From positions 15,896,178 through 15,960,177 of the forward strand of contig NC_092579.1 in the NCBI RefSeq assembly GCF_037975245.1: a stretch of DNA of 64,000 nt, read 5' to 3'. Every line of letters starts with the position of its first letter. The stretch's first letter is position 1. The notes under the pieces are model-generated. The model was not told where the DNA came from. It did no database searches and was given only the letters and a program-made list of their open reading frames with translations. Source of the DNA: Apostichopus japonicus (taxonomy: Eukaryota > Echinodermata > Holothuroidea > Aspidochirotida > Stichopodidae). This document shows, piece by piece, positions 24,928 through 37,700 of this stretch. The position numbers and the translations under genes were made by a program.

Positions 24928-27900
24928 ACAAAAGGAGAGTTATGAATAAACATGATAACAGTATGTATAAACATGTCTTTGTGTTATCCATATAAAATGT
25001 GTTTTCTTACTTTACCCTTTTTTAATTATGTTCAGTGTTGCTGCTCACAAATGTGGTCAAAGTTATTCACTTTCTGGTGGAGTTACCTACTTGCCATTCT
25101 TCCCAAAGCTTTACTGACAAAATTTGTTTTAAATTAAACATGAAAAGGTTAAAAAAAGTTGTATTTGACAAAAAAAAAATTCATATGAAGGGGGGCGAAT
25201 GGAAGGAGAAGTTTGGGGAGGGGAGGAGCTGGCACCAGATGTGTGGAGAGGGAAAGAGCGTGGAGCAAATGTTGAATTGACATTTACAGTAACTTGCTTG
25301 AGACTGTCGTTATAAAAGCAATAGTAAAAATAAGAAAACGTTGACTTATTTCACTATCTGAGTAACAGTTTAAAAGAAGACTTCAATTTTTTTAAGCAAC
25401 CAGAAGAGGCAAAGCCTACAATCAGCAAAACTATGGCCTATGTTTTTAGTTTAATCTTCATTTTCTGTTCCATTTTCTATATCTGTTTCTCTTCATAGAA
25501 AAAGATAAAAGAAGAAGTAATGAAGTATATATATATAGGCAGTTTTCCTGTTTCTGTTTTTTCTTTTGAAAATTTAAGTAATCATATATATTACTTTCGA
25601 TATTTCATGTTAGTACCCTAAATGTTTTATCAATCTTGTAAATATGATCTGTGTTTGCATGTTGTCTTCCATTTGGAAAAGCGAGGAAAACACACAAAAA
25701 AAGTCAAAGTCTGTTGTAATATATTTTCATTTAGTAATGAAGGGGAAAAAAAGAAGAACAAAAAAAAAATAATAATAAAAAAAAAGTTGCCTGAGAGGAT
25801 AACCCCATGATTTAATGAAGTCTTAAGACCTGAAATAAAAATTGCACTTCTTTACATTTTCCAAGTGCATGATAGGTACCACCTTTTCTTTGAACCTGTA
25901 GCAACTTTACTTTGCCCTTAGGATTTGTCATTTGTTATATTTTCATATTAATTAGTAAAAAAGATTTTTTTTTTTTTTTTGTGCTAATGACCACTTGAAA
26001 TATAGAATTAAACAAATTCAGGGTAACCATTCAAGGTTTGTGTATCTTTGGCTATCTGTTGCTAGTTTTCATGCAGAATTTTTGGATTGGATTGAAAGCC
26101 AAACTTTGTTGAAATTGTTGCACAAGTAGAAATTAGACTTTTCCTTTTTAAGCTTTGATTAGCACATTTTTCTTCCAGTTTCTGCATATCATTATTTGAA
26201 TTTTCAAGATAGCTAGTTTGTCGCTTATTTAAGAAATGACCCTACAATAGTTTGACATTGACATATTTGGTCATTCTAATGCACATTTAAATGCTTTGAT
26301 CATCACAGAAGGTTTATTATTTATTGTGATTTTAGAATTTTTAATAGTCAGCAGTTGTTGTTTGTTTGTGTTTTGTTTTGGTTTAAACAAATCAGATTTC
26401 TTTGGAACTTTGAAATTCGGGACATTAGACAATTTTCAAGTTATATATGAAGATAAAGAACCCATATTAGCTTTAATTAAAAAAATAGTACAAGCTACCA
26501 TTTAAATGAAACATATTCAAAGTTTTCTTTAAGGCAGAGACACTCTTTTCTTGCAAGGTGACACAGGTAGTCTACCTAACGTCACAACTGCAATGATATT
26601 TCCGTGTATGAAAGAAATGGGACAAAATGTCATTTTGTGTCATTACCACAGTAGGAAAGTTTTACCATTGTGAGAACGTTCTGAATGGAAGGGATAGATA
26701 ATTATGTCAAATGATGCATACTAAAGTGCTGGTTTCGTCTCTCAGCTTTGGAATGTGCACATTTCAATGAAAACAGCTGAGAAGGCTCCTTTAATTTGGG
26801 GTTTTGAGTTGAACAATTCTCTTATATATATATGTGTTTTTCAATGTCATTCAGTCTTAGATATAAATGAAATATGAAATCAGCACTCTACATAATGACT
26901 TTATGAAGTCTTATTGTTTTACTCATTATGAACTACTTCATAAAAAATTGTTTGAAGTTTGATATTGATCTCATCCTTTTTTTTGTTTTAAATACTTGAT
27001 TTTATTTATTAACGTTAATCTACCTGTAGGAGAGGAAAGTCCCCAATAGTTGTCAGCAAACAGTTGCTATTGTTAGCTTATGAGAATAAACAACAATAGA
27101 CGAGAATAACGATAAGAATTTTAATTTTCCACCAATAACATTGTATTTGGTTATTAGACATCGTTATGTTGATTACTTATCTCACATTTCAATACAGATG
27201 GGATTGTATTTATGTTTGTTTGTTTATCGATTAGTTGACTACAACTCTCATTTTTACCAAGTCAGTCTTTATGCTGAAACCCTTTCTTCTTCTTCTTTGT
27301 TTCTGCCAATTTTCTTTTGCCTTTATAAAGATTTCAAAGTTCCTTTTCTCGTTGTTGTAGTTATTGAATAGACTACAAGTATATCTATATATATGGTATA
27401 TGTATTTGCCTTCAACCAACTTACCTCATATGACACCTCTCAATTGGGTACTGTTTATGAACGTTTGGCATTAATTTTATTGACAAAATTGGATTACTTT
27501 CCTGAATTTGTTGTTGGATTTGACTCTTCTTATTTTAGTGTTTCGTGTTCAGCTTAAAGTTAACATTATCCAGTTTTTCTTCTCAAGTTGAGTATGTGTG
27601 GTGACCTTAGAAGACCTTAGGAATTACAGTAATAATATAATGCATTGTTTTAAACAATTGATAATATCACCCTTTTAAAGGTAAAACCCATTTTTAGTTG
27701 GATAATTGTGCCAAAATGATTACTAAAGTACTGGTTTCATATCTCTCTATTTAGATGTGTACATCTTACAATTAAAAATGGAAGGCTCCTTTATTAAGTC
27801 TGGATGTTGAATTAACAAATTCTGATATTTTTCTCTCACATTTCTTCCATATTAGGGAACTTACTGAGAATGGCTTCATGGCAGTTTCTGATTCCAATAT

Positions 27901-29290
27901 TGTAATGAAAGTAAAGCTGAAAAATTTGAAGTATCCTAATGCCATCAAAAGTGAACTAGAAGCAACAGGTGTATTGCAGCATTGTGCACTGGAACAAAAA
28001 GCTACAACAAGAAAAAGCACTTGCTTAATATCAATACTTCACTTTTTGCACAAAATGTATAAAAATTCCAATGTTGTTATCTCAAACGACTTAATATGAG
28101 TTGGTTGTGAGCTTCAACAGGATGCCTTAGATTATATCCCGCTTTCATCAGTCAAAATAAATTCACCACCTGTGTTGTCCTTTCAGATAAATACATTTGG
28201 AACTTGTATGTGATGATAAGTACTATAGCTGACAAAGGGTGTTCATCAAATTGTATGTTACTGTCGGAAGTTTGTGTTTTGTCGGTTGAATGAAATGTAA
28301 AATATGATCTCAAATATATGATCACCCAACTTCAGTAAAATGCCATAAAGTAAAATCTCAGTCGAGTGTAAAAGGTGTTTGGGTTTTGGCCATTCTTTAA
28401 TTGAATAAAATCATTTATTTTCACTCTTATGTATTAAGTAAGATCAGTTCTCACTATTCTTGAATGTAGGCTGCATCATCGAGATTCCATGCCAAGTTAA
28501 TATAGTGAGATTTATACTCACTATACAGAGACAAATCATATACAGTACCTTTTAAGAACCATCTCATTCAGAGAATTCACAACTCACTGAGCTTACACTG
28601 TAAATTTTAATGAGTTCCGAGTCAATTCAACTATCCTACAGTGGATAGTCGTGCAGTGTGCGTATCCTTACAACTAAGACTGATCAAGATTTAGCTAGCT
28701 CTAAGTCACATCAGCCTTGACTATATCCGCCCAGTCTTGTCCCAACAATTACAATCAGTGGGAAATAAGTTTGCATGTGACCTTAACATAGGGTTTGTCA
28801 TTAACAGAAAGCAGTCTTTCGTTGGTCGCTCATCAGTCACTCGGTGTGTAGGATTCAGTTGTACAATTGTGTGTATTCATAATCACTGAAGAAGCTAGGT
28901 TACAAGAAAACCCACTTTGCATGACCGGCTTATGAGAGGGTTGGACTGATTTTGAGTGAAAAGAAAATCATCATAGCATCTGCATCGAAGCCATTGCATG
29001 AGTGAGAATTGAATTATTCTGGTGAAAAGTGGTCAGGGGGCTTTATTATGTCAGTAATAGTCCAAATTGCTTTAACATCTCTTAATGTTTTCCCTTTCAT
29101 TCAACCTTGAGATATCGACTTTTAAACAAATGCCAATGGATCTGCAGATTTGTTTGTAGAGTTCTCCAAAATTTATTTGAACGAAATAAGCTGAAGTTAA
29201 TTACAACCGTCATACCATGTAGCATCCCTGTGTCAATGGTTGTGTCATCTTTCATACTTATCGTTTCTTTAATAATAGTAATAAGCCTCT

Positions 29291-29828
29291 CTTCCAATCT
29301 ATTGTGTTGGATTATTAAAGTGACATTCAAATTTATAATTTTACATTCATCAATTAAATGCTAATATGCTGTGCTGTTATGGTCTTCAATGCAAGTAGTT
29401 TCAACTTTTTTTGGTGCCAAAAAGTAGTGTGATAAAATCAAGCTATTTAAAGAATATTCTTTCCATTTTCTTGTTCATCTCCTTTTGTTTTTAGAAAATT
29501 TAATTAGTAATTATCAAATGTTTTTGGTTTTTTGTGGCTAAAAGCCTAAAACAGAAAATTTCCAGTCTATTTTGTTGGATTATTAAAGTGACATTCAAAT
29601 TTAAAATGTTACATACATCAATTAAATGCTGATATGTGGTTCTGTTATGGTCTTCAATGCAAATAGATTCAATTTTTTTTGTGCCAAAAAGTAGTGCGAT
29701 AAAATCAAGCTATTTAATGAACATTCTTTCCATTTTCTCCTTTTGTTTTTTAGAAAATTGAATTTGAAATGAACAAAAATGTTTTTGTTTTTTTGTGGCT
29801 AAAGCAGAAAATTCCAAACCAGTGAGCT
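29291..29828. repeat. Tandem duplication, period about 268 bp
   Basis: The segment starting TTCCAATCTATTGTGTTGG at 29291 is repeated from about 29559 (TTCCAGTCTATTTTGTTGG) with the same order of landmarks: GGATTATTAAAGTGACATTC, TATGGTCTTCAATGCAA, GTGCCAAAAAGTAGTG and a TTTTTGTGGCTAAA end. Copies differ by substitutions and small indels, so the event is not recent. No coding content was recognised. Confidence 0.85.
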
Positions 29829-32045
29829 TAGGATTACTGCTGAACTCGTTTTGATTTTCTTTCGTTTAACAAATGTAGGTTTTTGAAATTACTTCTTTTT
29901 TTATGATTTTAATTTTTAATTTAAATGTTTAAAATTTCCGGCTCGCATTCTTCTCATGCTGTCATACAGTGTAAATACTGAACTCATCTATGTCATGCCG
30001 ATACACTCCTTGTGTATATTAAACACTTTTGCATTATTTTTGGTTGTTTAAAGTAAATTTATTCTGCACAAATTTAAAGAAAGCTAAAACTCTCTGCTCT
30101 CCTTTTGTATGCATTCCTATTATTAACTGTACATTAAATTTTTCACCACTAAGCTGTATTTTTTTTTGGCACAAATGGACATTTTGCTGGATTTCGATAA
30201 GATAAAAACATTAAAAAAAATTACAGTATACTTTACACATAATTACATCTTAACGAGTTAAGCCATTAGCATTCTCCAGGCATATTTCACTAACCAATTT
30301 TTAAGTTTTATTTGGGTAAATAAACGGGGAAGAAGTTTAAAGTGTTAATTCATCCTCAAGTTTCAAAATCAACATGTTCTTATGTGAACAAGTTTACACC
30401 TGTTTGAGAAATCCCTGATGATTGATAACCTATCCTGTTCCAGATGTGTTTAGATCCAGTATTCATATTTGAAAACTAAGTGTCTCTTGCATTGATACAA
30501 CACTTAAATGTGTTTACTGTTCTACCTTTTGGATAAATGTCTTTGTATTGCATCTAAAAACGCAGAAGTGCAGTTAATTACCAACAAGAGAGCTAGTCCC
30601 TCAATATCCTCTGCCTCCCCACCTACCCCCCTCCATCCCCACACCACCATCCCCTCCACAAAACGTGTGTGTTAGAAAACCCCCAGACTTCCTTAATCCC
30701 ACAATAATTAACGTTTCCATTTTGCCCTTGTGTTTAATTCTGCACAGTAGATTATCGATGTGAAGCGATATGGTTGTGACTATGAGATGACACCTTGGCA
30801 ATACCTAATCACCTATAGGTGGGTGATGGCTGTACCTCTCTGGTTCCTCCAAGAACTCACTCCTGTGAAATTGTTCTGTGGTAGACGTAGGAAAACAGCT
30901 ATTTGTCAAGTATAAATAAGGTCACTCTGGATCGCAGATCAAGTCTGGGTTATTCCATTTTTGGGGTGGCTATTGCTATGACAACGAAAATTTCTCATGC
31001 ATGCTCCAATTTAAAGCCATTGTTTTTTTGTAACCATGAATAAATGTCATGATTTTTTTGTTTTTTTGAAGTAGCCCTTACTGGTTTTCACTTTGTAGCA
31101 TATATCCTCCCACATTGCACATTAATAAATGGATCAGACTTTATCGTAAATAACTTTAACTTTGGTTTCATCTCATAATATCATTAAGAACTGAATTATT
31201 TATTTTTCTAGGGAAAACAAAACAACAAACAAAATGAGTTTCATGTTTCTTGCAAGGTAAACAATATCACTAACAGATAAAAGTAATGAGTTAAGTACAA
31301 CAATTAATGATAAGTTAATGGTGAATTTCTGCTCTTATTGACTCTGTGATTTATGTGAGTTATTCGTGCATATACTCTTGTGTACTAAACTAGCGTTACA
31401 ATAAACATGAAAAATATTCACAATTTGTTGTTGGTTTGGTCCTTTATTCGCATCCTATCAGGTCATCGACTTCGACCTCTCAGTAAGCGAGAAGTAAGGT
31501 GTTGTCAAAGGTTAACCATCCCCCCCCCCCCCACACACACACACACTCGCCCCGTCATACCCCAACCCAAAGAAAATAGAAAAACGAAGAAAGCATGAAA
31601 TGAGTGTGATGAATCCTTAACAAACCTAACAAATTTATAAATATGGTAATTAGATATAATTACAAAATATTTGCTACTAACAGTTCTCAATACGGATGAC
31701 ATTGTCGCTCATTTCTGTTCAATGTAACTCCGATAATCTCACGACGTCCGAACACCATTGACAATAGTTAATCCGCTCGCATGTGCTGGGTACCTTTGGA
31801 CGTAGATTTACATGTCTGACAGTTTGAAACGGAAGTATTCAATTAACTTGGATTGAGAAGGGGAAGGATGGGTTACGACTTATAGATTATACTTCACGTG
31901 TTTAATCCTCATTCACTACATTCCTCTGTGAGATATGGCAGTCATATATACACGTGATCCGTTAATGTTACCGTAATGCTTGCATCCAGCCGAGACTTGA
32001 ACGAAAAACTGATCGTTGGTATGTATAGCATTTGTTAGATCAAAA

Positions 32046-32965
32046 GAAAACTAGCATTACTGCCTAGTCCTGACAATTGGTGAGAAACAGGCTCTTGAAG
32101 TGTAGTATCACTTTCAGACAGTCAGTAGTTGGGTCCACATGAACTTGAAGGTCTTCGGGATAGTTTGATCGAAGAATTGCTGGATAAAAAGAAAAAAAAT
32201 AGCATTTCTGCCCAGTCTGACAATTGGTGAGAAACGGGCTTTTGAAGTGTAGAATCCAAGGGCGGCGGAACCGGGGGGGCACAGGGGGCACGTGCCCCCC
32301 CACTTTTCCTCAGGTTAAAAATGTGCCCTTTTTCTACATAAAAACTGAGGTGTCTCAAGTTGTCAAGAGGCCGTCACTCGGGAAGGGCCGTTTCCGGCCA
32401 TCTTAGGGGTTTGTAAAACCAAAAATTTTCTTGTACGCTCCGCACCAACTTATGGTGGCGCTCCCCTCAGATAGTCGTACATACAACTTTGCCAATCCTG
32501 GCTGCGCCCTGACTTTTAATGAATTTCTGTGGGTCAAACTCAAAGCTATATCGAATGGAAAAAAATTGTTAAGATATTAACAAGAAATATACTCTAATTC
32601 GGAAGATTCCTACATTAGCAACTAGCATGTTTTCACCTCATTTTGTCTCAAAGGAAAACTTGTTCCTTGTTTCCCAATTTGCACATTGGATATTGCAGTG
32701 CTAGTATGCATAATTACCTTGACGGGGGGGGGGGGGGGGCGTTGGTGGAGTGATGTGTATACGCAAATAAGATCATACAATAAGAGTTAAAAAGGGTACT
32801 AAATATAAGGCTGCATCAGTCCAATCGAATTTCTGCAAAGTGCCCTTTGATGTCGGTGCCCCCCCAGATTTAAAGTGCTTCCGCCGCCCTTGGTAGAATC
32901 ACTTTTAGACAGTCAGTAGTTGAGTTCACATGAACATGAAGGTCTTCTGGATAGCGGTCGAAGTA
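32046..32965. repeat. Local tandem duplication, second unit split by a MITE
   Basis: Unit 1 (about 32046-32185) carries CTGACAATTGGTGAGAAAC, GAAGTGTAGTATCAC, GACAGTCAGTAGTTG and GAAGGTCTTCGGGATAG. Unit 2 repeats these landmarks at 32217-32256 and 32893-32957 but is interrupted at GTAGAATC by the 636-bp element at 32257-32892. Unit 1 thus serves as a natural empty site. Confidence 0.85.
32257..32892. mobile_element. hAT-type MITE, 636 bp, 8-bp TSD GTAGAATC
   Basis: Ends are 14-bp inverted repeats CAAGGGCGGCGGAA. The flanking octamer GTAGAATC is present at 32249-32256 and again at 32893-32900. The unoccupied version of the site is visible in the duplicated unit at about 32145 as GTAGTATC. It contains poly-G/C runs and no usable ORF. 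An 8-bp duplication and CA..GGCG ends fit the hAT superfamily. Confidence 0.88.
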
Positions 32966-33370
32966 AGGGTGGAAGTTGGAAAGGGAGAGGGGTCGATGGA
33001 ATTATGTGGTACCATTTCCCGCGTATGTGACCTTGACCCAAAATTCTTTTGTTTAAAGGAAGGGGCCCTCTAGCACACAAAGAGATGCTCGATCGTCTAT
33101 AGGACGTATTTTTTTACTCGTAAACATATTTCAAATAATATATGCTTTCATTGTTCTTTTCCAGATTTCTGCATGTGACTTGATGAAGCGTATACACATC
33201 ATACCGTCCAAATTTATTAGTTTCTCTCGCTCTTGTATTAAGTATCACATTTGTGAACATACATGTTTGATATATGAACGTATGTGTGAACATATATGCT
33301 TTGTATATGAACATATATGTAGTCATCCTTCTCCCGGAGTTTCTACAGTCCCTTTACCTATCCCTCCCAT

Positions 33371-33737
33371 CAGTGACGGAGCTAGGGGTATTGGTCAGGA
33401 GGGGCGAGAATGGCCTGTAGGGGCGCTTTCGACACTATATAAGCGGAGCGCCACCACAGGTTGGCGCGGAGCGTACAGATTTTTTTTGAGTAAAGATACT
33501 CCCTAGATCGCCGGAAATGACCCTTTCCGGGCCTTGCTAATTTGCAGATAAACGAACAATAAATAGGTGTCATCGCCAACAAAATGTGACAAATGTCAAT
33601 AGGTAGATGAGAGCACAATAAAAAAGGCAATAATCGCGAATAAGTAAAAAGTGGTAAAAAGCTGAAAAGGGCGCCAGCAGTCCATTTGAGTCCGTCAGGG
33701 GGCATCCTCCCCTGACTGTATGGACGCTCCGCCACTG
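33371..33737. mobile_element. hAT-type MITE, 367 bp, 8-bp TSD CCTCCCAT
   Basis: The left end CAGTGACGGAGC and the reverse complement of the right end CAGTGGCGGAGCG form the inverted repeats, with one mismatch over 12. The octamer CCTCCCAT occurs immediately outside both ends (33363-33370 and 33738-33745). No coding capacity is visible. Confidence 0.9.
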
Positions 33738-34108
33738 CCTCCCATCCTCTCCCGTCCCTTTGGTTTCCACCACTGAGTCACACTTCCCAATGAGAAGAAA
33801 GTTCAACCGCCATGTATATATGATAGAGACAAATCAATAGAACATTTAGTGTTGGGATAGCAATATGGTGATCGGTCAATATCGCAAACCATTGTATGTG
33901 CCCACTATACCATTTAATTTCCACGTCCCTTACAGAGCCCCCGAGTCCATATCCCTATACCACGAACAAGGAAAAGGTTACGTAATAATTATGTCATCGA
34001 TCATCGTGTAATTTACGACAGCTTAAAAGTGCACCCAAGATGAAAATATATCATTCCCCAATAAAGTTATAGTTTTTACAGAACAAATGCTCAGACGGCA
34101 GGATACTG

Positions 34109-34112
<4 letters not shown>

Positions 34113-34165
<53 letters not shown>

Positions 34166-34255
34166 CATTTATGAATTTTATGCAAAATGTTAAACTGTTC
34201 ACTTCTTTTCGAAGTATAATTTGAAATATTTCTGACAAATGTCAACTTATTAGGG

Positions 34256-34291
<36 letters not shown>
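34113..34291. repeat. Two (AT)n microsatellites
   Basis: Pure TA tracts at about 34113-34161 and 34256-34291 flank about 95 bases of unique sequence, 3' of the kinase gene on its transcribed strand. Confidence 0.95.
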
Positions 34292-34294
<3 letters not shown>

Positions 34295-34602
34295 TATTTT
34301 GTGGCATTGTTAAGCTGCCGTCGTAATCATCTGTAGGACGTGGTAAAAGCGGCTGTATATTAATTTTAGTGAAAGCATCTTTAACCCCTATTCCTTGAAA
34401 TGGAAGGGTGAAGTATCACTTCTCTCCCACTTTACCTTGAAATGGGTTGGAGTGGGGTAGGGGTGGGGTAAGAAAATGACTCTACTTTGGTGACAGATGG
34501 GCATAGGGTACGGAATGTTTTGTACATATTTTGTTAGGTTTTTGGTCATTCATTTGTTTGGAAAATAAGACAAAATCGCAGTCATTGCTAGTATCTCGTG
34601 AT

Positions 34603-34608
34603 TTTATT
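34603..34608 (-). terminator. Candidate polyadenylation signal of TSSK-like kinase
   Basis: AATAAA on the minus strand lies about 140 bases past the stop codon at 34749. It is the nearest such hexamer that I saw; use is inferred from position only. Confidence 0.45.
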
Positions 34609-34748
34609 TCATTTCATTTTTATTTTTACTATTCTGTCTTTCGTTCTATATCGCAATATAGTCGGTATTAACTGTTAAAATATCATTATTACACAGTAAA
34701 TGTTTCTCATTTAATTGTTTCATTTTGTTTTGTCATTTACACATTACA

Positions 34749-37700
34749 CTATGCCGCTAAATGTTTCAAATTTTCACACTGTGATCGGAATAAATTCACC
34801 AAAAACTGGTCGTCTGGATGGAGGGCGCCAGGCTGTTTCAATATTTGAAACTTCTCTGTGACGACTGAGTTCCGGCGGACTGATTCTTTATTTTTCTTCT
34901 TCCTTGACCCTGCTAGATTAGCGATCTTTGCCCCAGAAAAGTAATGTAAATGACTTAGTTCCGAAGTTCGCTTGACCTCGTTGATGCGTGTCGCCGAATT
35001 CAGAAGGTCCTCGTTGGCCATGTGAATCATGGAACCGCTAGCCATCAGCGCACCACGGTGGACACCGAGCGAACCACGACGCAGGGCGGCCTTTGCGTGT
35101 CCTGTACTCAACATAAGCAGGCTTCCCTTTCGTGCAGCAGGGAGTTCGGCGTGGCCGGCGAAAGGTGCTTGGAATTTCACGTGTCGGTCGTGGTGATCCC
35201 CTTTAGCTGACTGTGGAAACACTGAGAATAAGATACAGATCATTATAATAAACCTAACGAACTTAGAATGACTAACAGCAGCGGAAGGACAAGTAAAGGA
35301 AGGATGAAAAATGTAGGGGGGCAGGGGGGGGGAGGATGCAATGCTATTGAATATTAAGACTTTTACTTCTTTTAGTAACTGTACTCATATCGGGAGACTT
35401 GGTTCAACATTAACTGACGGTACAGGACCAAACCTCAATACATCTTCCTCCCCGAACGGTCGAGAACGAATCAATGGCGTGCGCAAATGGGTTCGGGGTG
35501 GGGTGGGGTGGGGCATGGCCACCCACCCCCATCGTCAGTCGGGTGTTTCTACATTTCTTCACGGGTAGCCGGAATCATCCATCCCGGGCCACACACCCAT
35601 TCTATATAAAAATCTTTCATCCGCGTATGGCTCTTCCATGGACGTTAATGCCCCTATCTGAAAAAGACGGTGGAATTCTGAATTTCCCTTTTGAAATCTT
35701 GAACACGCTACTGGAACGAAGATATTGATAAAGCATTTTCATTTGCATTATATATACTGGTATGCCATTTCATAACAGACTATATATTTCACAACTTCAG
35801 TCTCGACTCACATTGACAAGAACTTAGTTGCACACTGATTCGCCTGGCAGCTGGTCCCTTCAGGCCAATTGCTTCCGGAGTAAATTTGTGGGGTCCACGA
35901 CCAATGCTTAGATCGACTGCTTTTTGCTCTTCTTCTTTTTCTTGAAATCTGTAAACCATTAGTAAAGACGACTACTTTTATACTTTAGTGAATATCACTT
36001 AAAGTGGAATTCTTAAGTAGAATTAAGTAAAAAATATTAAAACGTCTTGCCATAGGGGATATATCCTTGGCGGGGAAAGATCATCATTGCATATCGTACA
36101 ATCCAGTTTTCGATATCTTTCAACAAATAAGCACATTTATCAATTTTTTCTTACTGTCTTTGAACAACATGTTACTTTTGTAATTAAAATTGCTAATATT
36201 TCAAATTAGGACATTTTTTTTAAGTAACGCAAAAAATGACCATATACTTTATAAAAGGTACAAAAGTGGGCCGGGCACGTTCCCCGGAGAGCTCCTTCAC
36301 TTCGCCACCCCTGGGTAGCATAACGTGGGTGCATGGGAAAGATCGGGTGGTTTTGGTTCGACCTTTTGAGTATCAAATCCTTTAGAACGTCGCTCACCGT
36401 TGTGATGAGAGAAACGTTTCGATGGGTCTTAAGTGCGCTAAACGTATATTCAATATATATAGATATATTTGTGGTTGTGCGGCAAAGAATGAAAAGGTGG
36501 AGGGGCCGGGTAGTTATGTTACATAAACTTCATTCGACTTACGCGCTTCTGAGAGCCAAGGCTTTAAGTACGTCAGACACCGTGGCGTTGGCGGAGGCGT
36601 CTTCTTTTGATTGATGATGTTCCGCAAATCCGTGCTCCACTGTCGGGTCGATAGCGACCGATTGCCGTCGATTCCTTGAATTCACTAAAGCAGCTGTAAT
36701 TGAAACAACACCAACGTCCAAAATTCAACGGAGTCTGCAAAAAATGTCATTAACTGGAGTATGTATGTACTGGATAGTGTCGAGCTTTCCAATGGGCAGC
36801 TGAAGTCATATACGGGGCATTTACGGGAAAGTATCGAGTTACCCAATAGGCATGCAGATGAAATAATTTCCTATATAGAAGCCCCCAAGATTAAGGGGCC
36901 TCCGTTGGCACCTCCGAGCACATTGAAGATATAGGTGAAACTATATACTTTATGTTTTTGGTTGTGTCTGTGAAATCTTAAAAAGGGAGGGGTGCGTCAA
37001 TCATAATTATGGTGCTTTAGGGCTCCAAGGGGTGTCAATCCTTCCATACGGCGAGGAGAAGGGCTCACGAGAGGGGCGAATCTGTCTCACGGTTAAAGTA
37101 CCTCTCACCTAGAAGAATAGTGGTGAAAAACAAAGGTCCCAGTATGGTTATGGGTGAGTGAGGGGGGGGAGTTACCTCCCTCACCCTCACTCTCACCCCT
37201 CATGTCAATCCGTTTACAAAATGTGCCATTTCAAGTAGTCGGGGTCTTTACTTCAAACGACAGAAAGAGAGAAGGAGATACCTATCAATCATACCTTTCA
37301 ATCATACCTTTCAATCATAAGGTCCCGAGTTCGAGTCACTCCAAGATTAATGTATGTCGTCCAGTTACAGAGTTGTTGACGTAATCATGGACGTTAAATA
37401 TGAATGTAAGAGACTGACTTCGGTCAGCTTGCGGATTTGATAAGCCAATGACGGCTTCTTCGCGAGTTCCTGCTTGCAGGAGGATCTTATATACATACAT
37501 ACCTATAAGCTATTCATCGGACATCATAACGAACATGAGACCGATATTATACATACTTACTGTATGAGTGCATGGATGCTGCCGGTGACGTGTAATCAGC
37601 GGTAGATGTGTCTATGGGTTTATTCAGCCAATCCATGGCCTTCAGTTCGTGTACCTCAATCCTCTCTAAAGAATCTGGATTCAACATTGATCGCACAAAA

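Larger units (their letters stand above)
24928..34748. other. eEF2K 3' flank or UTR and intergenic DNA
   Basis: No further coding exon is supported. AATAAA words occur at 24945-24950 and 25834-25839 on the plus strand and could end the eEF2K transcript, but many others follow and I cannot choose. The interval is AT-rich up to about 31 kb and holds a diverged repeat pair (about 26710-26820 and 27715-27830, sharing ACTAAAGT.CTGGTTTC and AAGGCTCCTTTA), a 268-bp tandem duplication, a CA/poly-C run near 31520, a local duplication with a MITE, a second MITE and (AT)n tracts. Confidence 0.5.

Noticed and set aside
27772-28099. ORFs on both strands that might be an extra exon
   Set aside because: No family likeness; the plus-strand ORF shows no clear donor, and neither connects in phase to a recognised gene.
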